From positions 2,728,001 to 2,792,000 of the forward strand of contig NC_066296.1 of the NCBI RefSeq assembly GCF_905404315.1: a stretch of 64,000 nucleotides of DNA. The letters run 5' to 3'. This document shows, piece by piece, positions 11,791 to 23,000 of the stretch. How positions within the stretch are numbered: position 1 is the first letter of the stretch; every line of letters starts with the position of its first letter. The notes below the pieces were generated by a model. The model worked only from the letters and a program-made list of their open reading frames with translations, made no database searches and had not been told where the DNA came from. Source of the DNA: Leptidea sinapis. Lineage: Eukaryota; Arthropoda; Insecta; Lepidoptera; Pieridae. The position numbers and the translations under genes are program-made.

Positions 11791-12246
11791 AAACAAAAAA
11801 ATATTCTTATCTTGTATCTTGTTGACTCTTTTGGATTGCTATTCAAATTAACAAGAATTTATAAATAACACAATATAATTATGCTTCTTACACATAACAC
11901 ATAAGTAGATACCACACAGGTCATTGAGCACAGAATATTGTTTACGATAGTCAACTCGCAAGTATGGTGCATCGTCATGTAATTACTATCAACTTATTTT
12001 AAAAACAAGTTGAGATATCGTGACATTTTGGTATTTATTATGTTTACAATTTTACTGACATGTTGTTATTTAATTTACATGGTATGTGTCAATCACACTT
12101 TGTGAATCGAGTTTTGATAACACTCGTGGATTACATAATTCATTTGTGGGTAACCGAATTTATTGTCTATGCAAGAAATAGATTAGTAGTAGAAAATAGT
12201 TTGGCAAGGCAATATGCTTAATATACCGCTACGTGTTAGATGAACC
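11791..12246. other. AT-rich intergenic DNA, nothing recognised
   Basis: No coding frame or repeat match found. Confidence 0.4.
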
Positions 12247-12868
12247 AGATAAAAAAAAGCCGCCAAGTACGAGTCTGACTTGCCCATGAAGGGTTCCGTA
12301 ACAGCAAGTAACAAATATTTGTTTATATAAATATAAAAGTTCTCGTAGTTCGTTGTAATTTTTATCTATGTTTTAATAATAGTGTATTTTTTAAAATTAG
12401 CTATTTATGACGCATTAAAAAAACTACTTACCAGATTTTCGGTGGAAGTATTTTTAGTTTTATCATTCTCTTATTTTATAAGTTACGGGGTTATTATTTC
12501 ACACATTTTACCACTTTGGAAGTGTCTCACGCCCAAACTATTCAGTTTAGAAAAAAATGTCATTGGAAACCTCAATATGATTTTTGAAGGCCTATCCATA
12601 CCCCATAGATACCCCACATGTATGGGTTTGCTGAAAAAAAATATAAGAGTTTCAGTTCTAAGTAGGTAGGGAACCCGCAAAATGTATTGATTTTTTTATT
12701 TATTTTTGTTAATATCTTAATGTGGTTCACAGAATACATCTACTAACCAAGTTTCAAGAGTATAGTTCTTATAGATTCGGAAAAAAGTGGCTGTGACATA
12801 CGGACGGACAGACAGACAGACATGACGAATCTATAAGGGTTCCGTTTTTTGCCATTTGGAACCCTATA
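12247..12868. repeat. GGGTTCCGT-type interspersed repeat
   Basis: One edge carries GCCCATGAAGGGTTCCGTAA (12280-12300). The other carries GACGGACAGACAGACAGACA, then TATAAGGGTTCCGTTTTTTG and GGAACCCTATAAAAG. These inverted GGGTTCCG/GGAACCC edges flank a ~600-bp AT-rich core. The frames at 12382-12669 and 12483-12680 lie inside and look fortuitous. The type is common in insect genomes; transposon class not settled here. Confidence 0.6.
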
Positions 12869-13224
12869 AAAGAAAGAGCAAAAGAAAAAAACTGATTTTA
12901 AACTGAAGTGTTCACATACTAAACATCAAAAGAGAAAAATGGACCAGAGACGTAATAAAGTGTTATGCAGGAGTGTCGTCTGATCACAGAATAACTAATA
13001 GTACCTACTATCGTACAGAAACACTTTCGAACAGGCATTTAGGCATAGAAAATTGCCTACTTCAAATTTAAAAGTTGACATTTTAAGTGAAAAAGTGTTA
13101 AGAAACTGATTTAAATTAACTAATTATAGATTCATTCAATCTATGCAAACTGATGAATCAAAAATTTAAGTTAAATAACCATAAAAAATACCTCAAAGGG
13201 TAGTAAATACTAAATACAATCAAT

Positions 13225-13655
13225 CAAAGTGCCTGAACACGAGGTTTTTTAACCAATGTGTGTTGCCAGTGATGACATACGGTACGCAGACGTGGTCGCT
13301 AACTTTGGGCCTTATGAGGAAGATCGTAGTCGCTCAGAGGGTAATGTAGAGGGCTATGCTTGGAGTTTCCCTGCGAGATTCAATCAGAAATGAGAAGTAC
13401 CGTAGGAGAACCAAAGTCACCGACACAGATCCAGATGGTTGAGAAACTGAAATGGCAGTGGGCAGGGCACATAGCTCGATGGACAGATGGCCGTTGGGGC
13501 AGTAATGGCGACCACGTACCGGAAGACGTAGTGTTGGTAGACCTTCCAAAAGATGGACCGACGATCTAGATTGCCGGAATACGTTGTATGAGGGTACCAC
13601 AGGCCCGATCGTCATGGCGATCTTTAGAGGAGGCCTTTGTCCAGCTAAACTAGCT
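13225..13655 (+). mobile_element. RTE-type LINE C-terminus and 3' end
   Basis: From about 13240 the + strand encodes NQCVLPVMTYGTQTWSL-like residues, then a frame-shifted ERAMLG..LRD segment, EKLKWQWAGHIARWTDGRWG (13438-13500), a GRRSVGRPSKRWTDDL-like stretch, and the tail GAGGCCTTTGTCCAGC. This block order is the C-terminal region of lepidopteran RTE-clade reverse transcriptases. Small indels separate the blocks. Related copies: 6425, 32405, 45190, 54285. Confidence 0.85.
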
Positions 13656-13683
13656 AACTAACATATATAAAGGAGGCGGTAGA

Positions 13684-13940
13684 GTGGACCGTCGGGGTGT
13701 GCTCGGAGCTGGATCTGCCGGGGGTGGGCAAACTCACGGTTACAGACGCAAAAAACATACCAAAGATGGTACGCTGTGGCATCCTTCTACCACACGAGCA
13801 CGATGGAGACTAAGTACTTATTGGTATGTGCCTAGGACTGGGGAACCCATGGGCACAAGTAGAGCCATGGCGTGTCCACACCATTATCCCACAGGATAAG
13901 GCGACGTTAGTGGTGGTGACCATCCCCAACGACATCATAA
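13684..13940 (+). pseudogene. Possible DUF4780-like retroelement fragment
   Basis: In the frame starting near 13707 the strand reads LDLPGVGKLTVTDAKNIPKM, then VRCGILLPHEHDGD, an in-frame stop (TAA, 13809-13811), then VLIGMCLGLGNPWAQVEPWR, then VHTIIPQDKATLVVVTIPND. Apart from the one stop it stays open for about 75 codons. The order of a C-G-.-.-.P turn, an L..L...N region, a W-R-V strand and a VV-.IP end looks like DUF4780, a domain found in insect retroelement proteins. The family match is from memory of the pattern and is uncertain; the broken but coherent frame is directly visible. Confidence 0.45.
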
Positions 13941-14369
13941 AAAAATCTGCAAATATTGTATCAACGTGTGAAATAGTTTCTAGGAACTATTCTCTAACTC
14001 CATAAATAGCAGAGTACTTGATGACAGGATCTACAAGGTATCAAACTAATATATATAAACGTCCAAAGCTATATTCTCAGATTATATTATTTTATAAAAC
14101 TTTTATTTTATAACACAAGATCCATGAACTATATTATGCTCAAAAAAAATACAAATATAAGCGACATTGTGAATTAGGGCAACGTCTGACCCTAATTGGT
14201 ATTGATCTTTATAGTTGGTTTCAAGTTATACTTAGCTAATAATATTGTTATGTGTAAATATAATATACGTTCACAAAAATCGTCACCTTTTTGCTCTTAA
14301 TAGTGATTTTCATTATTATAACACTAGAAATAAGGGATTGCTTGTAACTAATTCTAGTAGGCTTCATAA

Positions 14370-14700
14370 GATACATAATAGCTATAAGGATAAATGTATA
14401 CTTCTATAATAAAGTCCCGGCCACTGTTCAGGCAATATCTATAAATAAATTTAAATGTTTTATAAAAAAATGGCTCTGTCGTAAATCCTATTACTCCACT
14501 GCTGAATATCTAAATGATCGGACAGCCTGGGAATAGATTGTGATTATTTTATAGCGATAGAAATGACTATACAATATTGTATATTTTTATTGAAAAGAGC
14601 GCAAAAAAGAATGCTGGGAGAGTTTCTTGCGCCCCTTCTTCTCTCTCAGAGCGCCATTTAGGCAAATAGGTAAGTTATTGGAAAAAAAATGAAAAATAAC
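14370..14700 (+). mobile_element. LINE C-terminus and 3' UTR (GAGCGCAAAAAAGAATG family)
   Basis: The + strand encodes KVPATVQAISINKFKCFIKK, WLCRKSYYSTAEYLNDRTAW and E-stop. Then comes a 3' UTR with GAGCGCAAAAAAGAATGCTG, GGAGAGTTTCTTGCG and CTCTCTCAGAGCGCCATTT. The same UTR recurs at 17757, 38795 (minus) and 54703. The ...YYS..EYLND..AWE ending is the usual end of jockey/CR1-like LINE polyproteins in Lepidoptera. Confidence 0.8.
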
Positions 14701-14744
14701 TGATAATGCTTAGCATTAGTATTTTAAAAATATATTAGCTTTAT

Positions 14745-14945
14745 AAACAAAATTTATGAACGATGCGGGACTCGGACCTTCGCGACGGCTCGCACGGTTT
14801 CCGTGCGAGTGCTCTACCACTGAGCCAACCGTTCGAGTGACGTATCGTTGATAAATCTTGTATGTCTTGTTCAACTCGCATCTTTCATAAATTTTGTTTA
14901 TAAATTTAATTGTGACCCAGAAGTGAGGGTTACTACTTTAAAATA
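14745..14945 (-). mobile_element. tRNA-derived SINE-like module, minus orientation
   Basis: 14757-14845, read on the minus strand, has an A-box-like GGTTGGCTCAGTGG and a B-box-like stretch before CCCGCATCGTTCATAAA. It is bordered by AACAAAATTTATGAACGATG. The adjoining GAGGGTTACTACTTTAAAAT tail belongs to the same family. Confidence 0.7.
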
Positions 14946-14954
14946 TTTTTTTTT

Positions 14955-15195
14955 TTATTTGCAGTAGCAACATCTCAAGTCAATTTCCTAATATGCAAAA
15001 TATTTTGGGGTTGAGCAGGCTATCAACTGTGAAGTAGATCCTGTAAATGAAACCACAACCTGAGAATTGAAGAAGACATATCAATGATACGTCACTCGAA
15101 CGGTTGGCTCATTGGACGAAGCATGGTTCATAAATTTTGTTTATAAATTTAATTTGTATCCCAGAACTGAGGGTTATCACTTTAAAATAACAAAT
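14955..15195 (+). mobile_element. tRNA-derived SINE-like element, plus orientation
   Basis: The order is: GTAGCAACATCTCAAGTCAA, GGTTGAGCAGGCTATCAACT, ACAACCTGAGAATTGA, GATACGTCACTCGAACGGTT, GGCTCATTGG, then TTCATAAATTTTGTTTATAA and GAGGGTTATCACTTTAAAAT. This is the full unit seen in reverse at 60785-61075. The B-box part is deleted in this copy. Confidence 0.7.
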
Positions 15196-15486
15196 TGCTT
15201 AAATATATTATTAGCGCAATGGTCTTAACAATAACGGAAAAAAACATACAAATACAGTCCAAAAAATAATATACAATACTAAAAAAAACTATTTATGTTT
15301 TAGGTTTATCAAAAAGATGGTTTGTTAATTCAATATTAAAACCACTATCACTAAGGTAAAAGAGATTAATTGCAGATAAATTTTTGGAAGTATTTATTTA
15401 TTTAAAACATCACTTACATCTAATAACGGATTTATAATAAGACATGATATTTGTGCGTCTGTGTTTTGGTGAGATTGCGTGAGCGC

Positions 15487-15515
15487 GTGTGTGTGTGTGT
15501 GTGTATGTGTGTTTG
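15487..15515 (+). repeat. (GT)n microsatellite
   Basis: A GTGTGTGTGTGTGTGTATGT run with interruptions, in otherwise featureless AT-rich DNA. Confidence 0.9.
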
Positions 15516-16159
15516 TGAATTACTCTAAATTTAAACTTCTTACATTTTAGTCAGTTGCACTCTTCAACCCAGTTGGTGTGTGATGATGGCAAAGAAAAAT
15601 GAGATATGGTTTAAATAATAGATAGAATAGAGGTGATTCACTTTGTCGAAAGCTTCACAAAAGTCAGTATATAACTATATAAGTTTAAACTGTCTTTTAT
15701 ATTGAAGGGATAGCTAAAGTGGGTAGTTTGAAAACTTTATCATTAAAAACGGTATATCTGTGATATAAAGGCGGATAAATATAAAAATAATTAATTGCTT
15801 GTTAAGTATAAAAAGAAAACATATTAATAGTTTATTCAATATTTGAGATTACATTATTAATTTGATCAAAACTAGCTTTATAAAAATTGTATGGTAACTT
15901 GTTCATTCTAGGCAAAATATTAAATTTATTTGAGTGATATGTAATATCAGACGGATTCCAATGTCTTTTTATTTGGTTATAATAGAATCCAGTTCAATAT
16001 AAAAAATTGAGGTGGAGTAATAGTAGTAATAAGCAGAGAGCTTTTGAAACGGTAAACGGTACTATGAAAAATATTTGGCCGGTAACGTTTTTTTAATTCT
16101 TCGTCACATGAGAGTACGAGCCGACATACAAGGAAGTGTTCTAAAAGGGAAAATATCTT
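15516..16159. other. AT-rich intergenic DNA, nothing recognised
   Basis: No frame of note and no repeat match. Confidence 0.4.
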
Positions 16160-16560
16160 TAAAAAAAATTAACAAAAAAACAACTGACTTCAAAAACACT
16201 ATTCCAAAACAATAGATACAATATATACTTAAAAGTATAAAAATAATAGCTTATTTTTTACAATCTTATTAATTAATCTAATTCTAATTAAGATTATTGT
16301 TCATTTTCGTATCCTCCCGCCGCGGCCCCGCTCTCGCCTCTCACCTCATCAGGTCGCGCGTGTGACTCAAGCACATCTCACCTATAACTTTGTATGTAGT
16401 TACAAACCTTGGCTGACACCGACTCCAAAAATAACAATGTGACCACACGGGAAGCACCAGCTTTCAAATAAAAAAAGAATTATCAAAATCGGTTCACCCA
16501 GACGAAAGTTCAGAGGTAACAAACATAAAAAAACATACCGACGAATTGAGATCCTTTTTT
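16160..16560. repeat. ACCGACTTC-family repeat just upstream of the gene
   Basis: The left part reads ACAACTGACTTCAAAAACAC, then CTATTCCAAAACAATAGATA. A GC-rich CCGCCGCGGCCCCGCTCTCG core follows, then GGCTGACACCGACTCCAAAA. The right part has GTGACCACACGGGAAGCACC and TTATCAAAATCGGTTCACCC. Unlike the copy at 8046, the second inverted arm is missing. It ends about 340 bp before the start codon of the transporter gene. Confidence 0.7.
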
Positions 16561-16663
16561 TTTTTAAATTATCATGAATTAAGAATCACCTTCATTTTGT
16601 AGTTGATGATAATAAATAATTATCATCGATTATGATAAGCCATCTCAGAAAGGTTCAGACCGG

Positions 16664-16672
16664 TTTATATAG
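16664..16672 (+). promoter_or_regulatory. Possible TATA-like element
   Basis: TTTATATAG lies 227 bp upstream of the chosen start codon. CpG-rich sequence (around 16745-16775, CGCACGGCGCAGACGTGGCG) lies between, in what would be the 5' UTR. The transcription start is not fixed by anything visible. Confidence 0.25.
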
Positions 16673-16898
16673 TGTGGTTCTAATCGTAGACTCACGCACA
16701 TTGTTTGAACCGTGCGTTACAAACATTGTTAGTGCATTTTTAGTCCACGCACGGCGCAGACGTGGCGCGGCACAGTTTAAAAATAAACATTTACGGCGCT
16801 CTAAATTACCACAGATAAAATATTCGAACGATGGAACAATAAAATGGTGTCAAAGTCACGTGTATTCATTTAAAGTGTCGCTTTTGGTAACGTTTAAA

Positions 16899-17034
16899 AT
16901 GTCGCAAAATTCATTAGAAAGAACTGAAAATGAGGAAAAAACGTTTCTCAATAGAAACAGAGATACACACGATGACGAGGAGTGTTCGGGGAATAATAAC
17001 GAATTGGCTTTTGAAGATGCTTTTGAATTGACAG
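16899..17034 (+). CDS. Exon 1: start codon and acidic N-terminus
   Basis: ATG at 16899 has A at -3. It encodes residues 1-45 plus one base: MSQNSLERTENEEKTF..., ending LAFEDAFELT. The (F)EDA...TG pattern just before the first membrane segment is typical of SV2-like proteins, and it joins exactly to exon 2 to give ELT-G-QGKFNY. Donor GTGATT. The frame is open upstream to an ATG at 16632, which would add 89 basic residues. I prefer 16899 because family members begin about this far before TM1 and the upstream part looks like 5' UTR. Confidence 0.88.
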
Positions 17035-20000
17035 GTGATTTTTTTTATGTTTTTTTACTTTTAATTCATAAAAGGGTGACAATATTTTTTTTTTATTATA
17101 ACCTCGCAATTAATTAATCTATACCAATATATAAAGCTGCAGTGTTTGTTTGTTTGTTTGAACGCGCTAAACTCTGGTACTAGTGGTCCGATTTGAATGA
17201 TTCTTTCAGTGTTGGGTAGTCCATTTATCGAGGAAGGCTATAGGCTATGTTTTTTTTTCAAAATTAGGGATCCGTAATAAAATTGCTATTTTGTAACACA
17301 AGGTGTAAAATCGAAAACCTATTGACAACAGAACAAAATGATGTACAGGCTATAAATATAGGCAATATTTTATTACTTATAAAACTATCGCGTGAATTAT
17401 ACTTTATATGGCAAAACAACGTTTGCCGGGTCAGCTAGTTACTCAATAAAAATTTAATGTCTTGGAGTTAGTAAATGACCTAATGAATAGGTCGTTACTA
17501 AATGAATTAAATAATTATAATAAAATGAATCTAAGAAAACTGTTATTGAATAAAATCAAAATAAAAGTGTTTATTTAACCTGCTTTGGTGGATTTTTTCC
17601 GCAAATTCCTGTTTTTTCTTTTGTTACTAGAATAATTACCTTCGGGAGAAGTGGTAACATTATTTATATGAGAAACATAAGCAAGAACATTTCGATGAAC
17701 TATTGTGTATTTATTACTGTTTATTAGTAATTTCGTTTTCTACTTAATTATTCTTTTTTTATTAAAAAGAGCACAAAAAAATAATGCAGGGAGAGTGTCA
17801 TGCGCCGCTTCTTTTCTCTCAGAGCGCCATTTGTTTCCGAAGCGGTAGTAGTATCTAGTATAATAGAAATGACATAAAAATGTATTCTAAAGGAATCAAT
17901 TTTGAGAAGCATCATTCAAAAAAGTACAGTATCTTCCTCTGTGTTAATAAATTATTAATTTCTGCAAAATTCTGGTAAGGAAAAAGAAATCTTATCAACG
18001 AACTTAAATCTAGGTTGTGGATTACATGTTTTAAGGCTCATTTTTATACATAAAATCACGATTGTTCTTCCACTAACAACCTGCAAATCGAAAGCTGATA
18101 AAATTCAATTAATTTTTTTACCCTTGTAAGTTTTATTGAGATTTTTATTACCACGCTAATAAAACTCGCGTTCATTCTTAAGATAGATTCACAAAAAAAG
18201 TCTTTTAATGGTAATTTACAGATAAGGAGGTAATTATTTTAATACGCGGTAGGATTCCTTTCAAGTTATACCTTATATATATACTCTGACCTTCAAAAAC
18301 TTTTAAAATTGCAATAACCTTTAAAAAAGACATGATATTTTGTTTTCAAAATAAAAAGAATATACTTTTGACGATTTTGTAACGACATTTTTTTCTTGAT
18401 TGATGAATTTTTATTCAAAGGCCAAGGTGTGAACAGCTCGTAAGATTTACTTATCATGCCTCTTTCGCGTGAAGAATACGCAAGAATCATTGTGTGTAGC
18501 ATTAAGAACCGTCCGTTAGTTGAAGTCAAGGTACGAAGAAACTGGATAACATCTGAAGCTCCTGGAAACCACCTCAATGTAGTTGAAGTCCAGCAATAGC
18601 TTCGTCAGACCCGAAGAATAGCTGAATAATAGAAGTATTGCTGAAACACGAGATAGGGCATTGTAATTAATTATACTTGTTAATTTTTTACCAGTGGGAG
18701 GCTCATTTGCACAGGATAGCGGCTAGATAATGGGTACCACAACGGCGCCTATTTCTGCGGTGAAGCAGTAATGCAGCATTGTCATGTTTCGGTCTGAAGG
18801 GCGCCGTAGCTAGTGAAATTACTGGGCAAATGACACTTAACATCTTATATCTTAAGGTGACGTGCGCAAGAGTAGTGCTGCTTTGAATTTTTACATTTTT
18901 CAAGAATCCTGACTGGCACTGCATTGCTTACAGGGCATATCAATTACCATCAGCTGAACATCCTGCTCGTCTCGTCCCTTTTTTCATAAAAAAAAATTGT
19001 GCCAAATGTTACATATTCATTGTGATGGATTAAAGTTTACTTACTTAGTTTTAACACACTTAAAAAAATGTGGGGTGTACAAATATACACAGCCTAATAT
19101 TCACTCTCTTGCTTATAATATACTAGCTTTTAGCTGCGACTTCGTCCACTTTGAATAGTTACTCTGTACAATTTATTTTTTATTTTCTAGTAAACTTTTC
19201 AAATAATACACATACAAACTGCTCTCCGCTGCTGGCAGTGCTCTTCTAGGATACAACGGATATACCTTGTCATTGTGGACAGTCTCTTTAATAGTATTTC
19301 CCTGTGAACTTTAATCTCCTATTTTATCTCCATGTAGGTCAAAGTTTCAAAAATGCTCCAACATATGTTTATAAATTATTTCTTATCAAGTGCCTAAATA
19401 CAAAGTTTCATCTTCGTTAATGACGAATTTACATACAAACTGCCACCCCTATATCAACCCCTCTATTTATTTTTTGCAATAAAAAGTAACCCATGTCATT
19501 TTTCAAGCTCTAGTCTATCTCTGTACCCAATTTTATCAAAATCGGTTCGGTAGTTTAGGCGTGAAAGCGTAACAAACAAACTTACATTCACATTTATAAT
19601 ATTAGTAGGGATTGAGTTTCAATTTCGTAGAATAGTTATTTGCGTTACTTCATACGTATCTTGTTACGTTCAACTTAACAAGCGATAATTACTATAACTC
19701 TTGCGCGAACAAATACTCGTTTTGTAACAGCGCTTTTTCAAACTGCAAAATTTGCAAGAAATAATTGAACTAGAGAGATTTAAAATAATTTAAATAGGCC
19801 AATGATCGAATTTAAATTCCAATTCAAATATTTTTATTGAAAATAGAATTCAAATCCCTTTTGAACGTCAAAAACTACCACCCATTCAAAAAAGACTGCC
19901 TCAGACCTGAGCACAACGGGCGCAAGAAACTCAGCGGGATTTTTTTTATATAAAAATATCGATTACAGTGTAATATCGTACAATAAATATTTTTAAATAA

Positions 20001-23000
20001 AGAGCCTGAGTGTCTTCGCTTCATTCCCAGTCCTTGGTGTCATTAAGAAAATAATTTACTCTATAGTTGAAAAACGTTTGTCTGGGAAAGGTCCACACAA
20101 ATTTTTCAACAATTCTTTTAAACTTAGTAACACATTTGTCTTGTACATTTTCTGGGATCATATTGTAGAAGCATATACTTCACCCAATAAAAGACTTACT
20201 AACTCGACTTAACCGAGTAGTAGGTATATCAAGTTTATGTCTGTTCCTCGTGTTAACATCATGCATGTCACAGTTTATAGCTACCTACATTCTCAATGTT
20301 CTTATGAACATTTAGAACATATCGTATTTGTTCGTTGTTATTTAATAATTAATGTTACAAATGTCCAGATATGAAAATAATTTTATGTTTTTAAGCTTAT
20401 AGATAAATAGCTCATTTCGTCAAAAATACAAAAACGTGTACAAGTATCTGGTAACAAGTGCAAACCCCACTAGAGCGCACCCTTATATTATTTTCTCACC
20501 CTCTCATGTGCTTGTTATTAGAATTTTGAATACCTTTATTTGTTAACTGGTTGGGCTAACAGGATTGTCCCCATAGACACTACGACCCTCTTAAGTCTGA
20601 TCTAACAATCAAATCAAGATATTTAATTAATGTAGGTCAAAAATAATACATTAACCATAAAATTTTCAACGCTTCGATAAGTTGAGCTATGACACTAACG
20701 TAAAGAGAGTACACTTTTCTAAAAGGTCGGCAACGCTCCTCTGGTGTTGCAAGATAATGTGGACGGCGGTGATCACTTAAGATCAAGTGACCCGAACGCT
20801 TGTTCTGCCTCTTCCATATAAAAATCTTAAAATTCAATAACCCTATTTAAAGTCAATACTTATGAGTTCATCGTTTTATATCACACGTTTACATGTTTCA
20901 AGTTACTGAACTTAGATTAAGGATTGGTCTCCGCTGCTCTCTAACTAGATACGAATACTAAGCCAAAGTGGGCCTACTCGAGCCAGTCTTGATCATGGTG
21001 TGACGTTGACGCGCCACGTATTCTGTGTCATGTTTAGCCCAGTAGTTTTTGAGTTTATCGCGAACAGACAGACAGAAATACCCTGTGGAGGACTATGTCA
21101 CAGCTACTGTGACTATGTCTTATTACTATGTCTTACGTAGTGTAAGAACACTTTTATCCTTAGTCCTGTGTCATAGTCCTAATCAAATCTGAACTAAATA
21201 AATGTTTTACATTACTGCTTATTTACCAAGAATATGATAAAGAACTGGAGTAAATGCGGCCTTTAAAAAAATGTGATATTCGAAAATTTCCTAATATTAG
21301 ATAAATCGGTTAAAGAAAATGTTTGTAATTTAATTAATTTAACATCATTTCCTGCCTTATACATAAAAATTATATAAATCAACAAAAATCTTATTTTGCA
21401 AATTGTAAAATGGAATAATTTTATCAAATTATTGTCATCGGTGTTCGATAAACCAACGAAGTTTGAACGAAATCTGGCAGTTTAAAGTGGGTCAAAATCG
21501 CGCCCAAATGAAAAATCATGTAAAAACTCTTAAGAGATTAAAATGCGTGTAATTGTAACTTTGTTTTAACATTACATTTTTGGGTAAAATTTACATTTTT
21601 ATTATTATTTTAGTTAACCCGACGTTTCAACCTCTCCAGTCCCCCTGAAAACAAGATCTGGAAAGGTCTTGTAACGGGATAACTTAAATTATAATAAAAA
21701 TGTAATTTTTACGCAAATGTAACTTTTATGTAATGTAAAAATAAAGTTACAATTACACGCGTTTTAATCCTTTAAAAAGTGTTTTATTTTACTGAATGCC
21801 TTCGATAATATTTTGAGCAACCAAATATGTAAGAATTACTTTTATTATACTTAATTAAGTATTTTAGAATTGCTGACGTCACTAAATATTTTTCTTGCAG
21901 TCGACGGCCACTCGACTTACGATGACAATAATAATGTTTAAGATTAAAACTATTATTTACAATTATAAGAACCTATTATTTAAGAACCAAGCTGAATGAC
22001 CTGTAATCGGGACGTCGTGATAAAAACATACTACTGTTTAATTTTAGCAATTTATCCTGTGTCTCTACATTCCTGTGTCTCCCGGGTTTAGTTTTACAGG
22101 ATAAAAATATATTGAGCTATCGAACGGTGTAGCAACCGGTTGCGGGTTCGATCCCCTGTAGCAACATTACATATTTTCCGTTTTTTGCGTTTAAATTTTT
22201 GTGAATACCGAGGCAGTGGTAGGCTCCTTTGCACAGGATGCCGGCTAGATTATGGGTTCCACAACGGTACCTATTTCTGCCGTGAAGCAGTAATGTAAGC
22301 ATTAGTGTGTTTCGGTCTGAAGGGCGCCGTAGCTAGTGAAATTACTGGGCAAATAAGACTTAACATATTATCACTCAAGATGACGAGCTCAATTGTAGTG
22401 CCTAGGCCGACTGGTAGACAGACAGGCGGACACTTGCTGCGCCATTGTAATAGGGCTGGTGTCCGTTCAGGTACAGAACCTTAGATTAAGGATTGGTCTC
22501 CGCTGCGCTCTAACTAAATACCGCACTACCTAAGAACAATAGCTTTTTTATTACGGCAACTATTAGATGCTTGTGTGCGTGGCATCTTGACACATAATGG
22601 CATCTTTCAAATTTTATAACATACGCTTTTTGTTATTTTACATTGAAATTAATAAAATACAAAATACTTACTGATGCTATGTGATCCCTGTGTCTTTCTT
22701 ATTACTTTTAAAAAGTTTTACTACGCAATCCGGCATTTTAGTTTCAATTATTAGCAAAGTTTAACAGAACATGTGGCACGTCAACGTCACTCATTGTACG
22801 AGACTGGATCGAGTACGCCCACTTGGGCGTAGTATTAGTTGCCGCACTTGGCGACTATGCCTACGGTATCTAGTATCAGCGGAGACCAATCCTTAGTCTA
22901 AGTATAGAACTCTACAAAAATATGGACAATATGATTTGTATCATAAGGGTTTTGAATGCAGAATGTTTTAATACAATCAAAAATTACAATGAACTAGCTG

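Noticed and set aside
12382..12680. Opposed frames with hydrophobic stretches as membrane proteins
   Set aside because: They lie wholly within the GGGTTCCGT-type repeat.
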